Shown in pieces: positions 15,172-23,708 of a stretch of DNA of 64,000 nucleotides. The stretch is from assembly GCA_963710725.1 (NCBI GenBank), contig CAVQBJ010000007.1:223748-287747 (forward strand), in the 5' to 3' direction. The notes under the pieces were generated by a model. It saw only the letters and a program-made list of their open reading frames with translations. It did not search any database and was not told the origin of the DNA. A program made the position numbers and the translations under genes. Position 1 is the stretch's first letter, and every line of letters begins with the position of its first letter. The DNA is from CAVQBJ01 sp963710725. Lineage in GTDB: Bacteria; Actinomycetota; Thermoleophilia; Solirubrobacterales; Solirubrobacteraceae.

Positions 15172-16977
15172 ATGTCCAGCGGCGACCTCGAGGCGCAGCT
15201 CGATCGCGTTCGCCTCGAGAGCGACACGCTGTACGCCGTCATTGCGGTGATCGCCGCCGCCCCCGACCTCGACGGCATCCTCGAACGCGTCGTCGATCTG
15301 CTCACCGAGGCGACCGGCTGCCATGCCTGCTTCATCTACCTGCGCCACGGTGATCGTCTGCGTCTGCGCGCAGCATCGCGCGTGTTCTCGCACGCCGTCG
15401 GGAACATCGAGTTCCCCGTCGAGGAGGGCCTGGCCGGTTGGAGCGTGCGCAACGGCGAGGCCGCCGTCATCCGCGAGAACGCACAGGACGACCCGCGCAC
15501 GAACTACATCGCCGACCTGCAGGAGGAGCGCTTCCAATCGATGGTGACCGTGCCGGTGGCGGCCCGCTCGGGCGAGGCGCTCGGCGTCATCGTCCTGCAC
15601 ACGGTCGCGCCGCGCGAGTTCGACGAGTCGACGCTCAATTTCCTCGTCCACACCGCCTCGTTACTGGCCGGCGCGATCGAGAACGCGACGCTCTACGAGG
15701 AGGCGCGCCAGCGCGTGTCCGATCTGCAGCGCCTCTCGCGCCTGTCCCAGCGGATCGCCGCGGTCGACGATCGCGAGGCGCTCTACGAGGTCGCCACCGC
15801 CGGCGTCCGCGATCTGCTCGGCGCCGACGCCTGCCGCCTCTACGAGCTCGACCGGGCGCGCGGACAGCTCCTGATGGCGGCCGCCGACCCGCCGGCGCGC
15901 GCCGACGAGCTCGGTCGACCGCACGATGAGGCAGGGGGCGGCGCTGGCCTTGCCGTGCTGCTCGACGTGCTTGGCCGGCGCGACGAGGCCAGCGCGGACC
16001 AGGCCCTCGGCGAGGACGAGCATCAGATCGTCGCCCCGATCACGGCCGGCCGCGAGCAGCTCGGTGCCCTGCTCGCCGTGCGCCAGGCGGCGTGGGAGGG
16101 CGACACGGGCGAGCTGCTGCGAGCCGTCGCGGGGCAGGTCGCCGTCGCACTCGAGAAGGCGGCACTGATCGAACGCCTGACCGGCACGAACATCGTGCAC
16201 GAGCTGTTCGCCGCGCTCGACGCTCGCGATCTCGCCCTCGCGGAGACCCGGGCCCGCGAGGCCCGCTTCGACTTCGCCCGGCGCTTCGTCGCCGTCTGCG
16301 CCCAACCGATCGCGCCGCCGTCGGCTCCGGGCGGTGTCTCGCAGCCCTTTGCCGTGCGCATCGAGGAGCTCGAGGCGTCGCTGCGGCGCATCGCACCGGC
16401 CACCGCCTGCGTGCGCGGCGCCGAGCAGCTGCGTGCGCTGTGTCCGATCGACGACGCCTCGGCCGGTGCCGTCGCGGCGTTCGGCGAGCGACTCGACGTA
16501 CTCGCGCGCGACGCCGGCCTCGCGGTCGGGCGCTCCGAGCTGGTGAGCGGAGCCGGCGGCGCCCGCCGGGCGATGCGCGAGGCGGCCGATTCCGCTCGCA
16601 TCTCGCAGGCGCTGCGGCCACAGGGAGGGAGCCTCGGCTACGGCGAGCTCGGCGCCTATCGCTACCTCGCGCACATCGCGCCCGACGACGTGCCCGACGA
16701 TCGCCACGGGAGGGCCGTCGCCGTGCTCCTCGACTACGACGCACGCCGCGGCTCGGCCCTTGTTCCCACGCTCGAGCGCTTCCTCTCCAGCGGTCGCAAC
16801 GTCGCCGTCACCGCTCGCGAGCTGATCGTGCACCCGAACACCCTGCGCCAGCGCCTCGAGCGTATCGAGGCGCTCACCGAGCTCAGCCTGGCCGGAGAGG
16901 ACCTGCTGTCGCTCGAGCTCGCGCTCAAGCTGGCCCGCCTGCGCGGGACGCGGGCGACCCGCCCGCCCGGGGGGTAA
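15172..16977 (+). CDS. GAF-domain PucR-family transcriptional regulator
   Basis: This 601-residue protein has a coiled or helical N-terminus, a clear GAF sensor domain (about residues 20-180), a second GAF-like stretch (about 190-350), a PucR-type middle region (about 365-520), and a C-terminal helix-turn-helix. The last keeps the PucR signature RELIVHPNTLRQRLERIE. Members sense small molecules and switch on catabolic genes. It lies 29 bases behind gmaS on the same strand, so it is the obvious candidate regulator of the methylamine genes. That role is inference. The ATG at 15172 is preferred; an in-frame TTG at 15139 overlapping the gmaS stop is an alternative. Confidence 0.82.
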   Translation: MSSGDLEAQLDRVRLESDTLYAVIAVIAAAPDLDGILERVVDLLTEATGCHACFIYLRHGDRLRLRAASRVFSHAVGNIEFPVEEGLAGWSVRNGEAAVIRENAQDDPRTNYIADLQEERFQSMVTVPVAARSGEALGVIVLHTVAPREFDESTLNFLVHTASLLAGAIENATLYEEARQRVSDLQRLSRLSQRIAAVDDREALYEVATAGVRDLLGADACRLYELDRARGQLLMAAADPPARADELGRPHDEAGGGAGLAVLLDVLGRRDEASADQALGEDEHQIVAPITAGREQLGALLAVRQAAWEGDTGELLRAVAGQVAVALEKAALIERLTGTNIVHELFAALDARDLALAETRAREARFDFARRFVAVCAQPIAPPSAPGGVSQPFAVRIEELEASLRRIAPATACVRGAEQLRALCPIDDASAGAVAAFGERLDVLARDAGLAVGRSELVSGAGGARRAMREAADSARISQALRPQGGSLGYGELGAYRYLAHIAPDDVPDDRHGRAVAVLLDYDARRGSALVPTLERFLSSGRNVAVTARELIVHPNTLRQRLERIEALTELSLAGEDLLSLELALKLARLRGTRATRPPGG

Positions 16978-17041
16978 TCCCACACGCGTTACACGTGCAT
17001 GCCTCCTTGTCGGCCGCGGGGCCGCGAGCGATGCTTCGCGC

Positions 17042-18253
17042 GTGCCGGTTTCGGGCCTTGCTGGCTCGCATGTCCAGCCGCTCGAGGAGCGCGGCGGCCG
17101 GTCGCCTGGCGCCTACCCGGCGTGGGCGCGCTGGAACGACGAGCTCGATCAGCGCTATACGCTCGGCGTCGAGGAGGAGATCATGCTCCTCGATCCCGTC
17201 ACCCGGTCACTCGCCCAGGCGAGCGACCGCGTGCTCCCGCGACTCTCGCGCGAGCTCTCGCCCCACGCGTCGCCGGAGACGCACGCGGCGGTGCTCGAGC
17301 TCGCCACCGGCATCCACACCGACGTGGACGGGGCCGTCGCGGAGCTGTCATCGCTGCGACACCTGCTCGCGCGCGAGTTGGGCGTGCTGGGACTCGCGGC
17401 CGCCGCCGCCGGCACGCATCCGCTCACCATCCCGGGGCAGACGGAGGTCTCGGGCGCAACGCGGTACCGGATGCTCGGCGACTCGATGCGCGTGCTGGCG
17501 CGGCGAGAGCCGACCATGGCGCTCCACGTCCACGTCGGCGTGCCGGCTCCCCAGGACGCGATCCGGCTGCTGAACGGGCTGCGGCGCACCACCCCGGTGC
17601 TGCTTGCCTTATCAGCGAACTCCCCATTCTGGGAGGGGCGCGACAGCGGCTTCGCGTCGGCGCGCACGGTGATCTTCCAGGCCTTCCCGAGAACCGGGCT
17701 GGCGCGGTCGTTCGCGGGCTACGCCGACTACATCCAGGCCGTCGATGCGCTCATCGCCCCGGGCGCGATACCCGATCCGAGCTTCCTGTGGTGGGACGTG
17801 CGACCCCAACCGACTCTCGGCACGGTCGAGGTGCGCATCATGGACGCCCAGTCGCGGCTCGACGACATCGGTCCGCTCGTGGCTTTCATCCAGTCGCTCG
17901 CCCGCCTCGAGCTCGAGGAGAATCCGGCGATGACCGTGCCGAGTCCCGAGGTGCTCTCCGAGAACCGCTTCCTGGCCGCGCGGGACGGCATGGACGCCTG
18001 CCTGATCGACCCCGCGGCCCGGAGTCTGGTCCCGGTGCGCGAGATCCTCGACGCGCTGCTGGTCCGCTGCCGCCCGCACGCGCTCGTCCTCGGCTGTGCC
18101 GACGCGCTCGACCGGGTGCGGCGACTCGCGGACGCCAACGGGGCCGCTCGTCAGCGCGCCATCGCCGCCGCAGACGGGCGCCTCGACCAGCTGGTCGAGG
18201 CCCTCGCCGACGGATTCCTCACCCCCGGCCGCGACGACCGGCCAGGGGCGTGA
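17042..18253 (+). CDS. Carboxylate-amine ligase / glutamate-cysteine ligase (GCS2, YbdK type)
   Basis: This 403-residue protein is a GCS2-family ligase. It has the hallmark TLGVEEEIMLLD near residue 41, HVHVGVPAPQDA (catalytic and metal histidines) near 160, and LGTVEVRIMDAQ near 260. These enzymes form gamma-glutamyl amide bonds, usually glutamate plus cysteine, using ATP. Length fits the actinobacterial YbdK/EgtA-like group (370-430). The start is a GTG at 17042 with a weak ribosome site; about 35 disordered residues precede the domain. A class II amidotransferase follows after 33 bases, an arrangement reminiscent of the ergothioneine genes egtA and egtC. No egtB or egtD is in the window. 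Confidence 0.82.
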   Translation: MPVSGLAGSHVQPLEERGGRSPGAYPAWARWNDELDQRYTLGVEEEIMLLDPVTRSLAQASDRVLPRLSRELSPHASPETHAAVLELATGIHTDVDGAVAELSSLRHLLARELGVLGLAAAAAGTHPLTIPGQTEVSGATRYRMLGDSMRVLARREPTMALHVHVGVPAPQDAIRLLNGLRRTTPVLLALSANSPFWEGRDSGFASARTVIFQAFPRTGLARSFAGYADYIQAVDALIAPGAIPDPSFLWWDVRPQPTLGTVEVRIMDAQSRLDDIGPLVAFIQSLARLELEENPAMTVPSPEVLSENRFLAARDGMDACLIDPAARSLVPVREILDALLVRCRPHALVLGCADALDRVRRLADANGAARQRAIAAADGRLDQLVEALADGFLTPGRDDRPGA

Positions 18254-18286
18254 ACACATACGACCCCCGATAGAAAGGAGCGGCCC

Positions 18287-19141
18287 ATGTGCCGCTGGCT
18301 CGCCTATTCCGGCTCTCCGATCCTCCTGAGCGAGGTGCTCTACGGGGGGACTAACTCGTTGATCGATCAGAGCCTGCACTCACACCTCGGCGCCGAGACC
18401 ACCAACGGCGACGGGTTCGGCGTGGGCTGGTACGGCGCTCCGGCCACGCCCGGCATCTTTCACAGCACCGAGCCGGCCTGGAACGACCGCAACCTCCAGG
18501 AGATCGCTGGCCACATCAGCTCACCGCTGTTCTTCACCCACATCCGCGCGGCGATCGGCAGCGCCGTCCAGCAGACCAACTGCCACCCGTTTCGCCACGA
18601 CCGCTGGTTGTTCATGCACAACGGCTACATAAACCAGTTCGCCACGATCAAGCGTGATCTCGTGCTCGCCATCGATCCCTCGCTGTTCGCGGAGATCCAG
18701 GGCCAGACCGACTCCGAGGCGCTGTTCTTCCTCGCCCTCACCTTCGGCCTGCAGGACGACCCTCCCGCGGCAATCGAGCGCGCCATCGGGTTCGTCGAGG
18801 CCGTCGCCGGCCGCCACGGGATCCCGGATGCCTTCCAGGGCACCGTCGCCACGTCCGACGGCGAGAGTATCTGGGCGTTCCGGTACTCCACCGAGGGCAA
18901 GTCGCGCTCGCTCTTCTACACCACCGACGTGCCGACGCTGCGCAAGCTGTACCCCGAGCGACGGGACTTCGAGGAGTTCTCGGCGGACGCGCGGCTGGTC
19001 GTGTCCGAGCCGCTCGGCGACGTCCCCGGCGTCTGGAACGAGGTGCCCGAGGCCACCTGGGGCGTCATCGACCGCGGCCGCGACGACATGCAGCCGTTCC
19101 GGCCGAGCGCGCCCTCGACGTCGGTGCCCGTGGTCGCGTAG
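18287..19141 (+). CDS. Class II glutamine amidotransferase (EgtC/YafJ-like)
   Basis: This 284-residue protein starts MCRWLAYSG, giving the N-terminal nucleophile Cys2. It contains GDGFGVGWY, THIRAAIG and FMHNGYI, all Ntn amidotransferase signatures, and has no attached synthase domain. Stand-alone members include E. coli YafJ and the ergothioneine enzyme EgtC, which removes glutamate from a gamma-glutamyl intermediate. A good ribosome site (AAAGGAG, about 8 bases upstream) supports the ATG at 18287. Co-location with the upstream ligase suggests that both work on gamma-glutamyl compounds. The exact substrate is not known. Confidence 0.83.
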   Translation: MCRWLAYSGSPILLSEVLYGGTNSLIDQSLHSHLGAETTNGDGFGVGWYGAPATPGIFHSTEPAWNDRNLQEIAGHISSPLFFTHIRAAIGSAVQQTNCHPFRHDRWLFMHNGYINQFATIKRDLVLAIDPSLFAEIQGQTDSEALFFLALTFGLQDDPPAAIERAIGFVEAVAGRHGIPDAFQGTVATSDGESIWAFRYSTEGKSRSLFYTTDVPTLRKLYPERRDFEEFSADARLVVSEPLGDVPGVWNEVPEATWGVIDRGRDDMQPFRPSAPSTSVPVVA

Positions 19142-19144
19142 GCG

Positions 19145-20062
19145 TCAGATCGTCAGCGCGCCGTCCGTGGTGGCCCTGCGCAGGACGACGTTCGGCTCGG
19201 CGCTTCGGCTCACCACCCGCACGGGGTCGCCGACGCTGATCGTGAGGCCGGGGGCGTAGACGTGAGCGAGGTTCTGCGCGAAGAACACGCCGGTGTTCGA
19301 CGCGTCGTGCGCGTTGACGCCTCTGCGGGTCGTCAGGGCCCTGCGGACCGCCTTGCCCGTGACGGCCGTCGCCTGGTCGACGTCGGGGATGGCGCAGCGA
19401 TCGCAGGCCTTCACCACGAACGCGCCCATCGCGCCGATCTCCAGCTGCGTCCAGAAGTCCTCGTCATACGACTCCAGGTCGGGCCCGTCGACGACGACGT
19501 TGGGGCGGAAGCGGTTCATGGGCACCGGCTCGCCCATCTCGGTATTGAGCCGCGCCAGCGACGGCTCGGAGGCCAGCAGGATCGAGTGGCCGTCAGCGAA
19601 GCCGACCTCGTTTGAGGTCTCGGGCCGTTGGTAGCCCGGGGAGATGAACCGGGGCTCCTCATCAACGACGCGCAGCAGGCGATAGCGCCGGTTCTCGCGG
19701 TAGGGCGGCAGGAAGCGGGTGAACCAGTCGTTCAGGTCCTCGTCGACGACCTGCCCGACGACGGGCTTGCCATGGACGGTCGCGTCGACCAGTCGCGCAT
19801 CCTCGCGCTGGAGCTGCAACGGCACTTCGGCGGGCGGCATCCCCGGTGCGGCCAGGCTGATCGCGTTCGCGCCGATCGTCGGCACGATGAGCGCCATCTC
19901 TGGGATCTGGCGCTGGGACAGGAAGCTGCCGTCGTCGTCGACGATCATGTAGTCGCGGTCGTGCTCCAGGCCTCTCCGCGTGATGCGTGCCTCGGAGAGG
20001 CGCACGCCGGCGCATGACTTGATCGGGTACGTGTTGAGCCCGGTAACTGCGATCACGCTCAT
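19145..20062 (-). CDS. MOSC domain-containing protein (YcbX/mARC-like)
   Basis: This 305-residue protein has an N-terminal beta-barrel MOSC_N domain (starting IAVTGLNTYPIKSCAGV) and a C-terminal MOSC domain with FRPNVVVDG and CDRCAIPDVDQATA. The second motif carries the conserved cysteine that ligates molybdenum cofactor in mARC and YcbX proteins. Such enzymes reduce N-hydroxylated compounds using an electron-transfer partner. No partner is adjacent, but a MOSC-reductase-ferredoxin fusion is encoded at 32.9 kb. It converges with the amidotransferase gene, with 3 bases between the stops. Confidence 0.85.
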   Translation of the reverse strand: MSVIAVTGLNTYPIKSCAGVRLSEARITRRGLEHDRDYMIVDDDGSFLSQRQIPEMALIVPTIGANAISLAAPGMPPAEVPLQLQREDARLVDATVHGKPVVGQVVDEDLNDWFTRFLPPYRENRRYRLLRVVDEEPRFISPGYQRPETSNEVGFADGHSILLASEPSLARLNTEMGEPVPMNRFRPNVVVDGPDLESYDEDFWTQLEIGAMGAFVVKACDRCAIPDVDQATAVTGKAVRRALTTRRGVNAHDASNTGVFFAQNLAHVYAPGLTISVGDPVRVVSRSAEPNVVLRRATTDGALTI

Positions 20063-20358
20063 CGGTCTGGCTCGTCCCCAGCTTGCAGGGTCACTTGTCT
20101 TGATACCTGCAGCCCCTCGCGGCGTGACGAGCCCGGGTCGCCCGTTACCAAGCCAGCGTGCAGCGCCGCCCTGCGGGCGGTTCGAGCGCCCGAGTCGACG
20201 AGCGCGGAGTGTAGCCGCAGTCCGCGGCGCGTGGCGAGCACGCGCCGCGGGAAGGAACCACGCGGCGGAGCAGTCCTATCAACCAGCCCGGGCTGCACGC
20301 CGTGGCACCGATGCGGGCTGTGCCGGCGCACGCGCGCGACATACGACAGGAGGAAGCA

Positions 20359-21522
20359 GTGAACCCCCGACTCATCTTGGCCGCCCCGCTGATCGCGCTC
20401 GCGCTGGCGGCCTGCGGCAGCTCCAGCACGAGCAGCACCTCCACTTCGGCTTCCGCCAGCGCCCGAGCTTCCTCGAGCCCCGCTGCCGCCTCGCCGGCGT
20501 CGGCCACGACCGCGTTCCTCACCCCGCTGAAGAGCATCTCGACGATCGCCTCGACGGTCCCCGCCAACGGTGACATCAACCCGTATGGAATCGCCATCGT
20601 GCCGACGACCGCCGGCCAGCTGCAGGCCGGGAACCTGCTCATCAGCAACTTCAACGACAAGGCCAACAATCAGGGAACGGGCACGACGATCGTGCAGATC
20701 ACCCCGGCGGGCCGGCGATCGCTCTTCTCGTCGATCGATGCCGGCTCTCTGCCGGGTAGCTGCCCCGGAGGCGTCGGGCTCACGACCGCGCTCAGCGTGT
20801 TGCCCGGCGGCTACGTCGTCGTCGGCAGCCTGCCGACCACCAACGGAAAGTCCGCCACCGCACAGCTGGGCTGTCTGATCGTCCTCGACAGCAGCGGCAA
20901 GCCCGTCAGCACCATCTCCGGCGCGAACATCGCGGGGCCGTGGGACATGACGGCAACAACGCAGGGCAACATCACGAACCTGTTCGTCAGCAACGCCCTG
21001 AACGGTGGCGCGGCGAAGGGCGTGCACACGATCGCCAACTCGACGGTCGTGCGCATCCGCCTGCAGTCCGGTCCCGGCCAGGCGCCGACCGTGCTCAGCC
21101 AGCAGGTGATCGCGAACAAGATCCCCTGGCGCGACGACCCAGCCGCGCTTGTCATCGGCCCAACCGGCCTGGCACTCGCAGCCAACGGCACGCTGTACCT
21201 CGCGGACACGCTCGACGACCGTGTCGCCGCCATTCCCCAGGCGATTACCCGCACCACCGCCCTGCCGGACGGCGGCCTGACCGTCACCCAGGGCGGGTTC
21301 CTCCACCAGCCGCTCGGCCTCGCGCTCGCGCCGAACGGCAACATCCTGACCGCAAACGCCGGCGACGGGAACATCGTCGAGACCACGCCGGCCGGCAAGC
21401 AGCTGCTTGTGCGCACGGCCGACGTCAAGACCGGCGCCGGATCGCTGTTCGGCCTGGTCGTCGCGCCGAGCGGCGTCTACTACGTCGACGACGGCGACAA
21501 CACCCTGAAGCTGCTCCACTGA
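20359..21522 (+). CDS. Secreted lipoprotein with NHL/SMP30-like beta-propeller
   Basis: This 387-residue protein has a lipoprotein signal, with a hydrophobic stretch ending LALAACGSS whose cysteine would be lipidated, followed by a long serine/threonine/alanine linker. The rest shows NHL-like repeats: PYGIAIVP, LGLALAPNGNILTANAG and GLVVAPSGVYYVDDGDN. The likely fold is a six-bladed propeller that binds a ligand on the cell surface. The GTG at 20359 is preferred because ACAGGAGGA lies 5 bases upstream; the longer frame lacks a signal peptide. About 295 bases without a gene precede it. The substrate is unknown. Confidence 0.78.
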   Translation: MNPRLILAAPLIALALAACGSSSTSSTSTSASASARASSSPAAASPASATTAFLTPLKSISTIASTVPANGDINPYGIAIVPTTAGQLQAGNLLISNFNDKANNQGTGTTIVQITPAGRRSLFSSIDAGSLPGSCPGGVGLTTALSVLPGGYVVVGSLPTTNGKSATAQLGCLIVLDSSGKPVSTISGANIAGPWDMTATTQGNITNLFVSNALNGGAAKGVHTIANSTVVRIRLQSGPGQAPTVLSQQVIANKIPWRDDPAALVIGPTGLALAANGTLYLADTLDDRVAAIPQAITRTTALPDGGLTVTQGGFLHQPLGLALAPNGNILTANAGDGNIVETTPAGKQLLVRTADVKTGAGSLFGLVVAPSGVYYVDDGDNTLKLLH

Positions 21523-21571
21523 CGACGACGCTCGCGGCCGAGCGCGGGGGCCTGTGAGATGCTGGCGCCAC

Positions 21572-21715
21572 GTGACCGCTGCGGGCGACGACCTTCGCGA
21601 GAGACTGCGAGCGCTTAGAGCCGTCGGCGAGCTGCCGACTTTCGACGCTGCGGCGGCCGCGGTCACCCGAGGAGCCATTCAGGCTCTCACGCCGACCGGA
21701 CCCGGGACGGCGTGA
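21572..21715 (+). CDS. Possible small protein upstream of antiporter (47 residues)
   Basis: A GTG-started frame of 47 codons fills the gap before the antiporter and ends in a GTGA overlap with its start, as translationally coupled genes do. The product would be a soluble, alanine-rich helical peptide beginning MTAAGDDLRERLRALRAVGE. An in-frame GTG six codons upstream is an alternative start. No family is recognised and the frame may be chance. Confidence 0.3.
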   Translation: MTAAGDDLRERLRALRAVGELPTFDAAAAAVTRGAIQALTPTGPGTA

Positions 21716-22980
21716 GCACAGGGCTGGCCATCGTCGGCCTCACGCTGCTGCTCGTCGCGGGCGTGTCGCGACGCCTGTCGAACACGCCGGTCACGCCGGC
21801 GATGGTCGTGGTCGCGATCGGCGTGCTCGTCGGGCCACTGGTGCTCGATGACCTCGCAGTACAACCGACGAGCTCGACCGTGCGGACGCTGGCCGAGGCA
21901 ACCCTCGCCGTCGTGCTGTTCTCCGATTCGGCGCGGGTGGATCTGCGGACGCTTCGCCGCGAGGCCTCGATTCCGTTACGCCTGCTCGGCATCGGTCTGC
22001 CGCTCACGATCGCACTCGGAGGCCTGGCCGCCGCCGCCCTGTTTGGCTCGTTCTCGTTGAGCGAGGCGCTGATCCTCGGCGTGATCCTGGCGCCGACGGA
22101 CGCCGGCCTCGGCAGCGCGGTGGTGACGGACGCGAGACTGCCGCAGCTCGTGCGCCAGTCGCTCAACGTCGAGAGCGGGCTCAACGACGGCATCTGCGTT
22201 CCCCTGCTGTTGATCGTGCTCGTGACCGCCTCCGGCACCGGCGGCGCAGCCCACCCCGTCCGCGTGCTGGCCGAGGAGATCGGGTACGGACTGCTCGGCG
22301 GCATCGCCGCCGGGGCGCTCGCCGCGCTGGTCGTGAACGTCGGCGGGCGCCTGAACCTGATCGACGGACGCTGGCGGCAGATCATCCCGGTGGCCGCCGC
22401 GACGCTCGCCTACGGGCTGGCGACGACGCTCGGCGGCTCCGGCTTCATCGCCGCCTTCGTGGCCGGCGCGCTGTTCGGCCTGTTCGCACGCGAGCGCGCC
22501 GCGTCGGCGATGCGCTTCACCGAGGAGACCGGAGCGGTGCTGGACGGCGTGACGTTCCTGGTCTTCGGCGCCGTGCTGCTGGGACCCGCCCTCGAGCACG
22601 TCAGCTGGCAAATGGCGGTGTACGCCGTGCTCAGCCTGACGATCGTGCGGATGCTGCCGGTGGCGATCTGCCTGGTCGGGACCAAGGCACGCCGCCCGAC
22701 GGTGGCGTTCATCGGATGGTTTGGCCCTCGCGGACTGGCGTCGATCGTGTTCGCGGTGATCGTGGAGGACGCGCACCTCGCCCACAGCCCCACGATCGTC
22801 CTCGCCTGCTACCTGACGGTCGGCCTGTCGGTGCTCGTACACGGGCTGTCGGCGGCGCCGCTCGTCACGCGCTACGCCAGGTGGTACGACGCGGTCGCGC
22901 ACGGGCGCCCCGCCATGGAGAGCAAGCCGATGCACGAACACCGCCCGCGGGCCGCGGCCGCGCTGTCCGGCGATTCGTGA
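21712..22980 (+). CDS. Cation/proton antiporter (CPA1/NhaP-type)
   Basis: This 422-residue membrane protein has about twelve hydrophobic segments. The motif LNVESGLNDGICVPLL is the CPA1 signature, with the ND pair that carries ion exchange. ILAPTDAGLGSAVVTD matches the preceding conserved helix break. A hydrophilic 35-residue tail ends the protein. It would swap Na+ or K+ for protons across the cytoplasmic membrane. The GTG at 21712 starts directly at the first membrane segment and overlaps the stop of a possible small gene. Confidence 0.87.
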   Translation: MSTGLAIVGLTLLLVAGVSRRLSNTPVTPAMVVVAIGVLVGPLVLDDLAVQPTSSTVRTLAEATLAVVLFSDSARVDLRTLRREASIPLRLLGIGLPLTIALGGLAAAALFGSFSLSEALILGVILAPTDAGLGSAVVTDARLPQLVRQSLNVESGLNDGICVPLLLIVLVTASGTGGAAHPVRVLAEEIGYGLLGGIAAGALAALVVNVGGRLNLIDGRWRQIIPVAAATLAYGLATTLGGSGFIAAFVAGALFGLFARERAASAMRFTEETGAVLDGVTFLVFGAVLLGPALEHVSWQMAVYAVLSLTIVRMLPVAICLVGTKARRPTVAFIGWFGPRGLASIVFAVIVEDAHLAHSPTIVLACYLTVGLSVLVHGLSAAPLVTRYARWYDAVAHGRPAMESKPMHEHRPRAAAALSGDS

Positions 22981-23070
22981 TCGCCACTCATCCGATTCGG
23001 GGGATGCGAGGTGCGCGAAGGCGGGTCAGGAGTCGGTACGCCACAACCCCATCGAACGCGAGGAGCAACC

Positions 23071-23343
23071 ATGCCACTGGGACGCCGTCGCCCGATCGTA
23101 CGGGCCGCCGCTGTGGGAACCGTCGCATACGAGGGCAGCAAGCGCGGAGCCGCCGCCGGCGAGCAGCAGGCGGAGGAGCAAGCCGCCCAGGGCCCGCCGA
23201 CGCCCGCCGCGCCGCCGCCGGCCGGCGAGCCCGGGGACCCGACCGTCGAGAGGATCAACGAGCTCGCCGCGCTGCATGCGAACGGCACGATCACCGACGA
23301 GGAGTTCGCCGCGGCAAAGGCGAAGGCGCTCGGTATCGGGTGA
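23071..23343 (+). CDS. Small SHOCT-domain protein
   Basis: This 90-residue protein has an N-terminal hydrophobic patch (VRAAAVGTVAYEG), a low-complexity Gln/Ala/Pro linker, and a C-terminal SHOCT helix pair. The SHOCT part reads INELAALHANGTITDEEF then AAAKAKALGIG. SHOCT domains are short oligomerisation modules, often on small membrane or stress proteins. The ATG at 23071 has the ribosome site GAGGAG 6 bases upstream; the longer upstream frame is discarded. Its cellular role is unknown. Confidence 0.72.
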   Translation: MPLGRRRPIVRAAAVGTVAYEGSKRGAAAGEQQAEEQAAQGPPTPAAPPPAGEPGDPTVERINELAALHANGTITDEEFAAAKAKALGIG

Positions 23344-23397
23344 GCGAGGCTTCTTGACATCGTCGCGGAGGTCCCCGGATCGGGCTAGCGTCCGGCC

Positions 23398-23544
23398 GTG
23401 ACGTCGGTCGACATCGAGCTGCTGCTCGTCGGGCTCGCGGCGATGCTGGCGCCGGCGAACAAGGACCGGGCTGACGGCCTGACGCGCGACGCCGCCCTCG
23501 ATGTCGCGCCCGATGTCATGGTCAAGATCACCCGAACCGGATGA
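23398..23544 (+). pseudogene. Short leaderless-type ORF, possible relic of a GAP-family membrane protein
   Basis: A GTG frame of 48 codons starts TSVDIELLLVGLAAMLAP. This resembles the first membrane segment of GAP/Sap-type transporters, but the frame then leaves the family after about 18 residues and ends 30 residues later. A TAGCGT box sits 6 bases before the GTG. It is either a truncated relic or a genuine small membrane peptide. The GAP resemblance is from memory of the family, so confidence is low. Confidence 0.3.
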
Positions 23545-23609
23545 TGCCGGCGCCGGCTGACCCCTGCGAATATCCGCGCGGGCAACGAGCCGACGCGAGA
23601 GGACACGGG

Positions 23610-23708
23610 ATGACGATTCCGGCCTACGAGCGGGTCCCTCGGAAACTGCCAACGCGAGAGGTGCTTGACATGTTCGCGCCGCTGACCGCTGGAGACGGCT
23701 GCCGATGA
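23610..23708 (+). CDS. Possible leader peptide coupled to cydA (32 residues)
   Basis: A 32-codon ATG frame, MTIPAYERVPRKLPTREVLD onward, follows a purine-rich stretch (GAGAGGA) and ends in an ATGA overlap with the cydA start. It is not hydrophobic, so it is not a CydX-type subunit. Translational coupling of cydA to this frame would explain why cydA has no strong ribosome site of its own. It may also be chance. Confidence 0.3.
   Translation: MTIPAYERVPRKLPTREVLDMFAPLTAGDGCR

Noticed and set aside
23354..23359. TTGACA as a -35 box for the small gene at 23398
   Set aside because: The distance to the TAGCGT box is 26 bases, too long for a normal promoter.
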